Shown: piece by piece, positions 22,340 through 34,815 of the stretch | How the letters are laid out: every line of letters starts with the position of its first letter | How positions within the stretch are numbered: position 1 is the stretch's first letter | NCBI GenBank assembly: GCA_944474755.1 | Contig: OX104122.1 | Location: 10,178,641-10,242,640 of the forward strand | Direction: 5' to 3' | Length of the DNA stretch: 64,000 bases | Origin: Limnoperna fortunei | Taxonomy: Eukaryota; Mollusca; Bivalvia; Mytilida; Modiolidae | Program-made: the position numbers and the translations under genes | The notes under the pieces: generated by a model | Database searches by the model: none | Told to the model about the DNA's origin: nothing | What the model saw: only the letters and a program-made list of their open reading frames with translations

Positions 22340-23970
22340 TACATTACTGAGAAATGAAGTGTTAATTATGAATTTATTTAAAAAAATAGAAATGCTGATT
22401 CATGGCAGGAAAAATGGTATTTCTTAAAAAAACAATGATTAGATTATAAATACAGACATGACTGTTCTTTGGTGTATACATTGTTTTTCTCCTGTTGAAT
22501 CTAGGGATCTGAAGCTTCTGATAACCTAAGGGATGTTACCAAATATTTGTATGGGGGGGCACTTTTTAGCTCACCTGGATCGAAGGTATTTACAATATAA
22601 CATGAAAACTATACAAGGTAGAGTGAAACTGTAAATAGCAAAAATGATCAGCAATAAAAGCCCTACAATTCACTTGCTTGGTCTGAAATTGTCAGATGAC
22701 TTCTTATATGAGTTATTGCCCTTGAATGGCAATTTTTTATGAAATTTTCTGTTTTTGTCCTGCAACTTTAAAACTATAACAGCTAGAGTAAAACTTTAAA
22801 TAGCAAAAATGTTCAGCAATACAAGCCCTACAATTCACTGTATTACTCTGAAATTGTCAGATGACTCCTTATATGAGTTATTGCCCTTTAATGGCAATTT
22901 TTTATGAAATTTTCCATTTTTGTCCTGTAACTTTAAAACTATAACAGCTAGAGTAAAACTGTAAAAAGCAAAAATGATCAGCAATACAAGCCCTACAATT
23001 CACTGTATTAGTCTGAAATTGTCAGATGACTCTTTATAGGAGTTATTGCCCTTAAATGGCAATTTTTTATGAAATTTTCTGTTTTTGTCCTGTAATTTGT
23101 AACTATAGGAGCTAGATTGATACTGTAAAAATGCACAAATGATCAGCAATAAAGCCCTACAATTCACTTGATTGGTCTGAAATTGTCAGACAACTTCTTA
23201 TATTAGTTATTGCCCATAAATGACAATTTTTTATGAAATTTTCCGTTTTTGTCCTGTAACTTAAAAACTGTAACAGCTAGAGTGAAACTGTTAATAGCAA
23301 AAATGATCAGCAATACAAGCCCTACAAATTACTATAAGTCTGAAATTGTCAGATGACACCTTGTAGGGGTTATTGCCCTTAAATAACAATTTTGTTGTGA
23401 AATTTTCCATTTTTGTCCTGTACCAGTAGATATTTATTGTGAATTTTCAAAAGAAATGTTTATTTTAATGTGAATGCCACTTGTAAATGCCCAGAATACA
23501 CTAAATTATAAATTTATTTATTTTAATGTGCTGCCATTATGACATAGAAGTTACTGATAAAGATAAATGCTAGTCAAATTATACTCATTTTAGCAATTTT
23601 TGTGTATATTTTATACTCATATTCTATGTTAATGCATGCATTTATTGTAAGTGTGGGTTATTGCCAATGAAAGAGTCCCATAGGAATATAAAAATACTGT
23701 GAGGATCAGTGTACTAAAAGAAGTACTTAAAAGAAGTTTGAACGGTTAATAGTGAATTAGTTTTTCTTTTTCTATTTGTTAGGAAATGATTTTTTTTTAA
23801 TGAATTTTGAAAAAAATTATATTTACCAAAATTGAAGCTCTAAAAATACCTATATTTTGTGTCGATAAATGAAATGGTTCGATTTTATATCAAGTCAAGA
23901 TCTGCAAAAATTAAAATTAAAACAAATTTATATGTATATTTATTTATTTGAATAAAACAGTATTGATTAT
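22340..23970 (+). other. 3' untranslated/flanking region of the LEKR1-like gene
   Basis: Noncoding after the stop. Candidate poly(A) signals include AATAAA near 23951, in TTTGAATAAAACAG. The actual 3' end cannot be fixed from sequence alone. A tandem repeat occupies the first half. Confidence 0.4.
22565..23430. repeat. 167-bp tandem repeat, about 5 copies
   Basis: Unit marked by AAATGATCAGCAATACAAGC, then CCTACAATTCACT, GAAATTGTCAGATGACT, GAGTTATTGCCC and TTTTTGTCCTGTAAC. Unit starts near 22641, 22808, 22974, 23140 and 23305. The block begins beside AGCTCACCTGGATCG, which may be its element boundary. Confidence 0.85.
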
Positions 23971-24599
23971 TTGATGAGTTTTAGTATATTGTATTACATG
24001 TACTGACTAGTTGTGTATTATACCTATCCATGCATTTTAATCAACACCAATTTGCACACTGCAGTAATAGAAGCAACAGGTTTGGCATGCCATAAAATCT
24101 GGTTAAACCAATGTTTATAATGAAATGCCTGTACATGTGTAAGAACGCAGTACTTGATTAATTTTTATACCCCTCCAAACGAAGTGGCAACATTTTATGT
24201 TGTATCCTCATTGATATGAGTGTCTCTATACGTCTGTCAGTACCAGATTTTGTTTAAAATTTGCACAGCTGTAAGTACTATAAAAGTTAGATAAATTTCT
24301 ATTTTCAACACCATTTGAAAAAAATTGTCAAAAATTGCCTTGTTTCAAAAGATTACTTGAAAAACAGATTTTGCTTAAACATTTCACAGCTGCTAACTAC
24401 TATAAAATGAAGATCAATTTGAATTCAGAACAATCCCATTTGTAGTTTTGAGGTGGGCAATTTGAAATTATTTTTATACGTCCAAGATTAAGGTAAAAGT
24501 TGTTTAAAAAAAAGAGATTAGCTGTTATCATGCTCAGCATTTCTTATAGGCTGATTTTTCACTTAACATTACTAAATTTGGAGATTATTTTCATTTTCA

Positions 24600-25096
24600 T
24601 TTTGTTTAATACTACCTGGCGAGCTTGAAATTAAAGACACGGCCAATACACATAGGTCTGCCTTTTACTTGGACCTACTTCTGGAAAAAGAGTCTGTAAA
24701 ACAACAAACTAGCGTAATGACTTAAGCTTACCAATGGACATCCAGATCGACATTCCAGCAGCTCCAGCGTATTGTTTGTACATTACACAACTTATAGGTT
24801 ATTCTAGATCCTGCAATTAGTTTTCTGATTTTCTAAATCGCTCACTACTAAACTACTTAAACCAAGGTTTGATGTACCTAGGTTAATAGTATATAAGTTC
24901 TATGATTTAATTGATTGTAATGGGAAATCAATCTCTCAAATACGATATGACATTTTTGCTGAGTCATAGATAGTGTTTCCTATTCCTGGATTCGACTTGT
25001 TTCCTAGACATGACAATGAGGAACTCGGCTTACTAGTCCAGAGCACCTGAGTGCACCTAAGGGTTTTATTTTGTTCGGGTAACTCACTTTTTGTTT
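24600..25096 (+). pseudogene. Penelope-like reverse transcriptase fragment, copy A (3' part)
   Basis: Matches the 31660-32020 and 33470-33600 parts of copy B in the same order: GGCGAGCTTGAAATTAAAGA, ACATTCCAGCAGCTCCAGCG, TGTTTGTACATTACACAACT, then the 3' tail GTGTTTCCTATTCCTGGATT and CTGAGTGCACC. Heavily frameshifted. The tail stops at 25096 and resumes near 27304, after an insertion. Confidence 0.65.
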
Positions 25097-26000
25097 TTAT
25101 ACCCCCCGCTTGAAAAGCGGGTGCAGGAGATATTAAACATTTTGATCGGATCGATATTTGGGGTTTCTCATAGAAAAACATGGACATTGTCATTGACCTA
25201 AGGGGGTCCTCATCTCTTATGTGCAACTCCTCCTACACCATTGAATGGAATTTGTTGCAACTTACACAGAATCCTTGTCACATAGTGCCACTGTGCACGA
25301 GATATTTATTATTTTGATCGGAATGATATTTTGGGTTTCCCATAGAACAACACGGACTGTCATTGACATAAGGGGATACCCATTTCTTATGTGCGACTCC
25401 TCCTACACCACTAAATGGAATTTGATGAAACTTACACAGAATGTTGTCACATATTGCCATTGTGCACTAGATATATAACATTTCGATTGTAATGATATTT
25501 GGGGTTTCCCATAGAAAAACATGGACTTTGTCATGGACATAAGGGATACCCATCTCTTATGTGCAACTCATTCCTACACCACTGAATGGAATTTGTTGAA
25601 ACTTACACAGAATCCATGTCACATAGTGCCATTGTGCAGGAGATATTTAATATTTTGATCGGAATGATATTTGGGGTTTCCCATAGAAAAACATAGAGTT
25701 TGTAATGGACATAATGGGATACCCATCTTTTATTTGCAATTCCTCCTACACCACTGAATGGAATTTGTTGAAACTTATACAGAATCTTGGTCACATATTG
25801 CCATTGTGCATTAGATATTAAACATTTTGATCAGAATATTATTGGACTTTGTCATTGACATAGGGGATGCCATTCTTTGGGGGATTGGGGAGGGTTGCAT
25901 GTATTATCTGCAATTTCGCCTTCACGTTTAACTAGTTTCAATTTCATAATTAAGAACACCTGAATTTTCAAAGTAATTGTCAAGCGGGGGGGGGGGGTAA
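25097..26000. mobile_element. TIR element with internal 171-bp tandem repeats
   Basis: The left end TACCCCCCGCTTG (25100-25112) is the inverse of the right end CAAGCGGGGG...TA (25981-25999). Inside are about four and a half tandem units of 171 bp; the ACACCACTGAATGGAAT-like box is at 25235, 25405, 25576 and 25747. No coding sequence. It interrupts Penelope-like copy A. Confidence 0.65.
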
Positions 26001-26041
26001 TCAATGGTGAGCATTGCTCACAGGTGTTTTTACTCTAGTTT

Positions 26042-27305
26042 ATTGTCTCGCCTGCGACGAAAGTCGCTGGAGGCGAGACATATGTATGGGAATCCGGAGG
26101 CGGCGGCGGCGTAAACACTTGACATCTTGCTTCATATCTTTGTAAGCCCAAGCCATAGGTCCATCAAATTTCGTCTAGAGGTAGCTGATGATGAGTACTT
26201 GCCAGTCAGTCACCTGTCACCTGACCTTGACCTCAATTTCACGGTCCAGCGACTACGATACAGTTTTTGGGTTACGACAGTTCCTCTGTAACTACGCATG
26301 GTAGGATGACAATATTTGGTGTATAGGTTGCTGATGACTAGTACATGACTGTCTGGTAGGTGTCACCTGACCTTGACCTCAATTTCACGGTCCAGCGACT
26401 ACGTTAAAGTTTTTGGGTTACGACAGTTCCTCTGTAACTACGCATGGTAGGATGACAATATTTGGTGTATAGGTTGCTGATGACTAGTACATGACTGTCT
26501 GGTAGGTGTCACCTGACCTTGACCTCAATTTCACGGTCCAGCGACTACGTTAAAGTTTTTGGGTTACGACAGTTCCTCTGTAACTACGCATGGTAGAATG
26601 ACAATATTTGGTGTATAGGTTGCTGATGACTAGTACATGACTGTCTGGTAGGTGTCACCTGACCTTGACCTCAATTTCACGGTCCAGCGACTACGTTAAA
26701 GTTTTTGGGTTATGACAGTTCCTCTGTAACTACACATGGTAGGATGACAATATTTGGTGTATAGGTTGCTGATGACTAGTACATGACTGTCTGGTATGTG
26801 TCACCTGACCTTGACCTCAATTTCACGGTCCAGCGACTACGTTAAAGTTTTTGGGTTACGACAGTTCCTCTGTAACTACACATGGTAGGATGACAATATT
26901 TGGTATATAGGTTGCTGATGATTAGTACATGACTGTCTGGTAGGTGCCATTTGACCTTGACCTCAATTTCAAGGTCCAGTGACTACGTTAAAGTTTTTAG
27001 GTTACTGCTGTTCCCCTGTAACCAAGCATGGTAGGATGACAATATTTGGTATATAGGTTGCTGATGAATAGTAAATGATTGTCTGGAAGGTGTCACCTGA
27101 CCTTGACCTCAATTTAACGGTTCAGCGACTTCGTTAAAGTTTTTGTATTAGGACAGTTCCTCTGTAACTATGCATAGTATGGTGACAATAATTGGTATAC
27201 AGGCCGCTGCTCATAATTAATGCTATTTACGTAATGCTTATGACGAAATTTATTTTCGTTACTGATGCGGAATTCAGGCGAGACGTTTTTCTGTGTCCAC
27301 ACTTG
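26042..27305 (+). mobile_element. hairpin-headed element with internal 146-bp tandem repeats, copy 2
   Basis: Same head (TGTCTCGCCTGCGACGAAAG), 146-bp units (TCACGGTCC at 26239, 26385 and on; about seven, the last two more diverged) and same tail (TTCAGGCGAGACG, TGTCCACACTTG) as the copy at 9.4 kb, in the same orientation. Confidence 0.75.
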
Positions 27306-27420
27306 TTTTGAGTTGTATATGTTTATTTTCGGATTTGTAATTGTCCCTGGACTATCGGCTCTTGTTGTGCATTCGGTTTCCTTTGCTTTTTTTCTTGTAA
27401 TTCAGTAAAATGTGTCAAGG
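27306..27420 (+). pseudogene. end of Penelope-like copy A after the insertion
   Basis: CGGATTTGTAATTGTCCCTG, GACTATCGGCTCTTGTTGTG and GGTTTCCTTTGCT match 33655-33715 of copy B, where this sequence directly follows the part corresponding to 25096. Confidence 0.55.
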
Positions 27421-28440
27421 AATATTAAAAATAATGCATATGTCGGGTGTAATTACATGTCCCATTAGATGCCTTATTTTTGCTTGTTGATTCTTGAGTT
27501 TGCAATATTCTTGTACTTTGATTTCTGGATTGTCTTATTTTAAAGTTATTTGGTATTTTGTTATTACCTTAATTTGTTTTATACCAAGTGAGCAGTTAAT
27601 CAGTTTGCTGGTCATACTTTCAAATACTTTGCTTTGTACTAGACCAACATTCATAGTTGCATTGTAACAGTTCCAGCACACTCAAAACAGGCTGCAAGTA
27701 AGAAAATAATCATCCTATAAAAAAGCATATTCGGTCTTAAATCTGACTAATTCCACCTAAAAATCATAATAATGCATGCTAAACATGTACTAGTTCTTCA
27801 TCTTTGGTGTTTTTACATGTTGTAGTAAATCGGTTTCAAAATTGAGTTAGAAATTCTTATTTGCAACCTGTGAACTAACTGAAACAAAACTAGCAGCAAT
27901 TCATCATCCATTACAAAGTTTATCAAAACAATTGGTACAACATTAGACATATGTGAAACAATTAAAAAGGCTTCTTAGAAACTGATGAATGTCGACGATC
28001 ATGACGTAGAATCTTAAAGTTTGCAAATGTTACTCATTCAAGAAAAACTGGATAACATTATGGCAAGGAAAATTGCTATCGGACAAGAAAAACAGGTAAT
28101 GCTTTGTGTAAAGCTATGATAAGCAATTAAGGTATATATATAGTTACGATAATGGTACGAGGAAATGGGCCGGAAACAATGTTCGTTATTAGACACCATA
28201 AAACATAACAGTAGAAAATGGGAATTAGAAATATGAGCCCACATATAAAGAACGACTTACGGAAATAGAGAAAAATATTGCTTGAATAACCAGAAACATG
28301 CCATAAAATGTTTATATCCAATGTTACAAAGGCCACGTTTTTTATATATTTTTTCAACAACCCGCAGCTGATGAACACACTCTACACGTAATACAAGAAT
28401 TAATACAAACCATCACAAATTATACGCATACAGTTGTAAG
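27421..28440. other. AT-rich noncoding stretch
   Basis: No gene, RNA or repeat that I can support. Open frames are short, without recognisable motifs. Confidence 0.4.
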
Positions 28441-28444
28441 ACTC

Positions 28445-28612
28445 ATTTTGATTGTCTGAATGAATGATGTTTAACGCCATTTTCAGCAATTTTTCAGCTG
28501 CATCATGGCCTCTAGTTTTTATTGGGGAGGAGACCGGAGTACCCGGAAAAACCCCGACCTTCGGTAGGAAAACTGGCAATCCATGTCGATTAAGATTGAC
28601 GTCGAGCGTTGG
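28445..28612 (-). mobile_element. SINE, reverse, 5'-truncated
   Basis: TGTTTAACGCCATTTTCAGC, TCAGCTGCATCATGGCCTC, TTTTTATTGGGGAGGAGACC, ACCCCGACCTTCGGTAGG and CAATCCATGTCGATTAAG. It ends before the tRNA-like head. Confidence 0.7.
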
Positions 28613-29030
28613 TAAGAAGCCTATCGATTTTGGGGGAAATCCGTCAAATTTCAAAGTCACAGTCCACAAAAAACGTTAGAAATGTTTAGAAAAAGTAGTT
28701 TTCGGACAATAACCAAACATGTTTGCATTAAATGTCAATGTCAACGAAACTGTAAAAGGCTAATCAGAAGCCTATCGATTTTGGGGGAAATCCATCAAAA
28801 TTCAAGGTTACATTTTCCACAAAAAATTTTAGAAATTAAGAAAAAATTTTCCAGACTATAACTCAAAAAGTGTGCATTTGATTTCAATGAAACTTTATGA
28901 CATATAAAACATATCAGGTCGGATTGAAGCCTTTTGATGTTGGAGGAATTTCGTCAATGGATAAGTTCACCAGTCGACAAACAACGTAAGAAGTTTTTGC
29001 AAAAAAAAGTTTTGCAAAATTTAAACGGAG
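28613..29030. repeat. diverged tandem repeat, about 145-150 bp x 3
   Basis: AGAAGCCTATCGATTTTGGG, a GTCAAAxxTCAAxGTCACAGTC box and a TTTTCxGGACxATAACTCA box recur. The third unit is worn. The same family forms the array at 34.1-34.8 kb. Confidence 0.65.
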
Positions 29031-29965
29031 TGTCAGTGATCACTAGATCGAATTTGCCTAGTTTTTGTTTTGTGTCATATGTATTTTTAATCGCCACTTC
29101 TTCTATCAGCTAAAGTAAGACGGTCTGGTTCTTTTAAGTTTTTTTCTATCTACATAAACTGCACTTGCCACATTTTGCGATTTTCCCAATGTTTTATTTG
29201 ATCAATCACGATCAAATGTTTTCAATTTAGTTTTAAATTTAGGTTGAGGAAAAAAGTGTAAAAAGTTAAAATATCTTTGGACACTCTATATTTAGCTAGT
29301 TTTCATTAGTTTAAAGTTCTTTTATGGTGCGATTCAGAAAACCACAAAAGTATAGAAAATTGATTTTAAATTTGAATCAAGTCCGTTTTCCAAAATTAAT
29401 TAGCATTTTAATATAAATAATAACGTTTAATGGTGACTGTATTAAAAATATCGGTACGTTGCTGCTGTTTTATTGTATATATCGAGTCTGTGGTTTAGGA
29501 ATCCTTATTGGTACTTACTTATGTATTCTAATTATTTAACTTATATCAAAACTGCTCAATGAATTAAATTAATTCAATAATTTAGTAAGAAAGGAAACTA
29601 ATACTAGAAAATATTTTATGCCATCGCACTTGTCCTTTAAGTTATTTTTTTTATTGATTTACGAATAAGCCTTAAGTACATACACATTTCTATTTATATA
29701 AACCGTATCAAGAAGTACACAAATACAGTATGTCAAAATAAATATTTTGAAACCCCGATCGTTGTTTACAAACATCACAGGCAGACGAAATATGTAGTTC
29801 CACAATAAATGGGATTATTTGTGGTAGAATGTTATATCTAGGAACAAGTTATGTTCTCTGTGTGAGAAGAACACCTCTTTATATACTCGTAAATTGGTCC
29901 AAAAGCAGTTCTGCAATAAAACATATTTTGATCATAGACGCTTGGTGCTTACATACGGCACAAAC
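29031..29965. other. AT-rich noncoding stretch
   Basis: I see no gene, RNA or organised repeat here. Confidence 0.4.
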
Positions 29966-29969
29966 TTTG

Positions 29970-32032
29970 AGAATATTATCCACTTACCCAAATAAATGAA
30001 AAGATAAAGAACAGAATTAAAGATGAGTTATGTAGACAAAACAAAGAATACAGGATCAGAAAATTAGGCACTGCAATTCCATATGGGTGCAATGACAAAA
30101 TCGATTGTAAATGGAACCTTTTCAGTCCAGGTTGCAGCAGTGTGAATGTGAGGTGACTTTTTAATCACAATCACAGGCGACAACGTAGTCATGGTCATCG
30201 TCATATACATCAACTCTGTTACATGATGTATCTATAAATGGCATACTACCGTTTGTTCAATAATCGCTAGGACTTCATCATATTCGCACTAAATTGTACT
30301 CTATTCGACTCAAAAAATGAAATGAATTTTATAAAGAATGTCTCCATTCATTTTAAACAGACCCTTCGTCCACTCTATAGTTTAGTAGCTATTATTTTAG
30401 AAAGCACAGATTGTTCAAACCGGTTAACACACACACACAATGCAGCACATTCTGCTAACACAAGCATAGCTGCTATCAATCTTGGTAACATCTTGCATCA
30501 TAAGTCTGTTACTTCCAAAATTCTACCATACTTCAAAACCAAATCCGTTCCTATTATAATATCTTATATACTTTCCCGGTTGCACGCATAATTTTCAATG
30601 ACAAACGTGTATTGCAGGATGTTTTGACTTCAAGCCAAACCCCCAGACTGCTCTTGTCATAATTTCCCATTCATATATAGTCCTTCAGGTTACGTGATAA
30701 CTGGAGATCTTAACATTGTTGACAACGAAAGACACCGTAATTTATTGATGAAAGGACCAAAATACTGTGAACCTATATCCATCAAATGGAATTATAACTT
30801 TAAATTATTGATCGATTCAAAAGAGGACTCTGTCAGAAAATGGGCAAAGCAAGAGGACCAGGAGGTTGATACCTTGTCCAAGTGTGTAAAGGCCTTGAGG
30901 TCATTGATTCCAATAAGAAAAAGTCGTTTAAGAAGGTCTATGGGTACTAAAGGCAATCCTATTTACACATTCACTGCGCTTTCAAAAGAGGTGATTATTG
31001 AAAATCATAAAACGATATTGGCATCCTTTGGTCTCAAATCAAAGTCGAAGATTGTGATCCCTTATTACATTGGATACCCAAATTAACAAAATTCCATACA
31101 AACAGTGTTTAATAGCAGCATGGTCCACTAAAACACTATCGCAACTTCTGACCACTATTTTAACAACTTACAGTAAAAATACAGTAAAAACGGGACTTCA
31201 AAAATACAGTGACATGGCCATGATTGAAATAAATACAATGCATATATTAAAAAATTCAAGAGACCTGATATACATCTTAAGGTCTGAATCTCTTTCCCAT
31301 TGTACCAGCATTAAAAGACGATATACATACCCTGTAATTAGTCATGACAGGACTTACTTCGTCATCAATGACTCTAAATCTAATACGAGATATAATGAAG
31401 ATCAAATCTGTCATTTGTTAGACAACATATTCGTCATGTTTGGAGGACTTTTTTCAACAGACTGTTGGTATTCCAATACGTACTAATTGTGCCCCTGTCC
31501 TCGCCGACCTGTTTTTGTACCATTATAAGGCTGAGTTCCTAGAAGGCCTGCTGAAGAAGAAAGAAGAGACACTGGTCCATACCTTTAATTACACATTCCG
31601 CTATATTGATGATGCTTTGTCTCTCAACATTGTTAAATTTGGTGACTATTTACATTCAATTTACCCTAGCGAGCTTGCAGTTAAAGACGTCACCAATGCA
31701 CTAAGGTCAGTCTCTTTCTTATACCTACTTCTATAAAAAGACTCAGGAAAACTTTAAACTAGAAGCTACGACAAACGTGATGACTTTCCAATTGTCAACT
31801 TCCCGTTCATCGACAGCAACATTCCAGCAGCTCCAGCATATGGTGTGTACATTTCACAACTTATACGTTATCCTAAATCCTGCGATCGGTATTCAGATTT
31901 TCTAGACCGATCCATGCCCTTGACTGCTAAACTACCCAAACAAGGGTTTGCTTTACCTAGGTAGATCTCTTCAGTAGTTTAAGGGTTGTCACCATGACCT
32001 AATTGATCGTTATGGGAAATAATCGTAATAAC
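29970..32032 (+). pseudogene. Penelope-like element reverse transcriptase, copy B (broken)
   Basis: In order on the plus strand: an N-terminal block KEYRIRKLGTAIPYGCND; a short block SLGLHHIRTKL around 30260; the linker IAAINLGNILHHKSVTSKI with YFKTKSVPIIIS; the VITGDLNIVDNERHRN and LLMKGPKYCEP block (30694 on); and RT motifs QTVGIPIRTNCAPVLADLF and FRYIDDALSLN at 31450-31630. The last part is SNIPAAPAYGVYISQLIRY near 31810. The pieces lie in several frames with stops between them. The expected ADK...PKLHK region is mostly deleted around 30940, and the usual PMG after GI is PIR. The RYIDD motif and the block order suggest the Penelope-like group. No endonuclease domain was found. Not functional. 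Confidence 0.7.
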
Positions 32033-32039
32033 AAAATAC

Positions 32040-33463
32040 CGAACACCGATGAAACCCTCAAAAAGACAATAAACAAATCAAAGACCGAGAAACCGGCAAA
32101 CTCCAGAACCAACAACCAACATAAAGCAACTACAGCAATGGACCTGACTTGAAACAGGCATTTCAAAAGAAAGGGTGGGTTAAACCAGGTTTTATGGTTT
32201 GCCGAGTTGGTTAGTTGATTAAAATAGATGGGTATCGTATACCACTTGTCACTAATAGGGTATCAAACAATCATCGTACAAGGAAATCAAAATTAGAATA
32301 CAAACATTTTTTCAAACGATATAGAATATTTTTTGACAAAGAAGTTGTATGATTTGATTTAAACATATTTTATTCATGAAATACATAAATTGGATTGGAT
32401 AGCAGAACCTGGCCTATATATATACTCTCCATGGTAACATCAAACAATGGCACAGACATATCATAATTAAGTCAAAGAAAGACAACTCAAATTCTATTGT
32501 AAGCCAAAAATTTCAGTTATTATAATGTTTTTTTGTAATTATTAATAAGAAAAATGAAAACGAGTTATCTGATGATTTACATGTATATATCATAACCAAA
32601 TGTAAATCGATTCCAAGCAAGGATATGAAATGTGAGATCTGTGGCTTTTCGAGTACATGAGAGAAAATATCGCAAGGAAATATAGATGATAGATTACTAG
32701 TAATAATAGATAAATACACAGAACAAACATCTATGCAAACAAAATAGAAAAAAAACACATAATGCATTAATTATATCAATTTATATTCATTTATATACAA
32801 TGTACCTGTATCACTATTAATTAATTAACTAATTAGTTATCTGTAGATCAGGACATATATTTTCAGAAATAACATGTACATTTGTGTTAGGTTAATCTGG
32901 TTCTCAATCAATATGGGAAATATCACTAAACAATTTATTAAAGATTTCACACTTCTCAGAAGGATGAACAATGATTCTACCTTCATGCTTCAGGGGATGG
33001 GACCCTTTTTTGGGAAGTTGTATCTATAATTAAACTTATTACGAGTCGTTTTGTCTTGGAACCTTGGTTTAAAAGTTTATCCTGAAGAAATAGATGACGT
33101 TTGCAAAAATCAGTATACTCGCTGCAAGCTCCTGCATACCTTATCAATTGAGAAATTTAGACATCGTATGCAGGATAAGCTTGAATATTGATGCATAGGT
33201 TAGGTGAGGAAAATATATAATTTTGAAATTAAAATCGTATCGTTTGTCGTAAATTATTGAGCTTAGATGACCGTTGGTGTCATATTCGAGGTGTAAGTCT
33301 AAATATCAGGTAGAGGACGCTGTTTCTGTCGTTTCTTTAATTTTCTTGTTCTGAAGGATATATTAACGGAAGCTGCTCTGTAAATTGAGGGTTGTTAATT
33401 GAAATTTTTAATCATCAATGTATCTATATGTAAAATTAAAGGACCTAAAGGAAATCAGTGTCT
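32040..33463. mobile_element. 1.4-kb insertion within Penelope-like copy B
   Basis: The element sequence is continuous in copy A but interrupted here. The insertion is bounded by a 7-bp direct repeat AAAATAC (32033-32039 and 33464-33470). Its left part (CCGAGAAACCGGCAAACTCC, GGTTAAACCAGGTTTTATGG) is related to a shorter sequence near 44390-44515. No coding region was found, and its class is unknown. Confidence 0.45.
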
Positions 33464-33470
33464 AAAATAC

Positions 33471-33735
33471 ATTTTGGCGAAGTCATAAGTAGTGTTTCCT
33501 ATTCCTGGATTTGACTTTTCCTTGACAATGAGTAACTCAACGAGTGTCTTATTAGAGGCAGTCACTGCTTACTCGTCTTGAGCATCTGAGTGCACCCATT
33601 TTTTTATTGTTTTGGGATTACTCTCTTTCTGTTTTTTTTGTGTCTTTGTTAATATCCGGATTTGTAACTGTCCCTTGACTTTTGGCTTTTGTAGTTCTGT
33701 TGGGTTTCTTTGATAATTTTCTTATTAGTGTCTTA
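33471..33735 (+). pseudogene. 3' tail of Penelope-like copy B
   Basis: GTGTTTCCTATTCCTGGATT, ATCTGAGTGCACCC, ATATCCGGATTTGTAACTG and TGGCTTTTGTAGTTCTGTTG, parallel to copy A at 24975-25096 and 27306-27420. Confidence 0.55.
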
Positions 33736-33872
33736 CTATCATGATATCTGGACAAAAACCCCGACCTTCTGTATGAAAACTTGCAACCCTTGTCAATTAA
33801 GATTGGAGTGGAGTGCACCCTGTCCGCAGTCAGACTCGAATCCCAACCTTATTGATGACAGATGACTTGATA
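33736..33872 (-). mobile_element. SINE, reverse, fragment
   Basis: AACCCCGACCTTCTGTATG, CCCTTGTCAATTAAGATTGG, GAGTGCACCCTGTCCGCAG and CAGACTCGAATCCCAACC. Both ends are missing or worn. Confidence 0.65.
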
Positions 33873-34129
33873 AAAAAATGACTTTAAGAACTACCTTAAG
33901 AACTAGGAGATTATTTGTAAATATATGTAAACATCTGAAATTATGGACTAAGGAAAATTATTACAAAGGTGTTGAGCTAATTTGGAATAGGCATTACATT
34001 TCAATTCTTATTGTTTATTGACAAAAGAAAAATCTATTTGTTTTGGAGCCTTAATAGTCTTTAAAATCATTAGTTATGTATGTGAGAATAATACAACACT
34101 GATCTGTTCTCTTGTTACATATCAGTAGG

Positions 34130-34815
34130 TAAGGAGCCGTAAAGGGCAAGATCAGTGTTGACAAAATGCGTTTTCAAAAAAGTTTCAAGACAGTTACACA
34201 ACTGTTTGCATTTGATTTGAATGGCACTTTGGAATATAGCTTCCTATCAAGTGGATAAGAAACCTGTGTGTGAACAATTCTGTTTAATGTTTAGGTCACG
34301 ATAGCCAAAATGCATTAGATATTTTCACAAAAACGTTTTCGGATGACAACTCAAAGTAAAAAAAAAACTAAGGGATGTTGTTACATATCAGGTTGGCAAT
34401 ATTCATGTTGATGCTAGAGGTAGTCCGTCAAAGGTCAAGGTCACAGTCGACATAAAGTTTTACAAATTTTAATAAAAAGAGGAATTAGACAATTACTGAG
34501 ACAAGTTTTCATTTGATTTCAATGAAACTTTGGGATATAGTTTAATATCAGGTGGATCTGAAGTCTATTGATTTTTTGAAAAAATTTTTAAAATGTCATG
34601 GTCATGTCTAATACCAAATAGATATTTTTACAAAAAGACGTTTCCGGACGATATATTTGCCATATGATTTTAATGGCATTTTAAGATACTGATACATGTT
34701 AGGAGGGTAAGAAGCTTTTTGATTTTGGAGGAACTCTGTCATATGGTCAGGGTCACAGTCGCCAAATAAGACAAACGTTCAATAAGGTCGCAGGACAATA
34801 CGTTGCAGTAGCCAG
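34130..34815. repeat. diverged tandem repeat, about 150 bp x 4
   Basis: Boxes TTTGATTTxAATGxxACTTT, ATATCAGGTxGATxxGAAG and GGTCAxGGTCACAGTCGxC recur near 34220, 34375, 34521 and 34672. Same family as the repeat at 28.6-29.0 kb. Confidence 0.65.

Noticed and set aside
21976..22344. 122-residue minus-strand open frame
   Set aside because: Antisense shadow of the terminal LEKR1-like exon.
28038..28378. Hydrophobic minus-strand open frames that could suggest membrane proteins
   Set aside because: AT-rich DNA gives Phe/Ile/Leu/Tyr-rich translations on either strand; no start context, no motif, overlapping frames.
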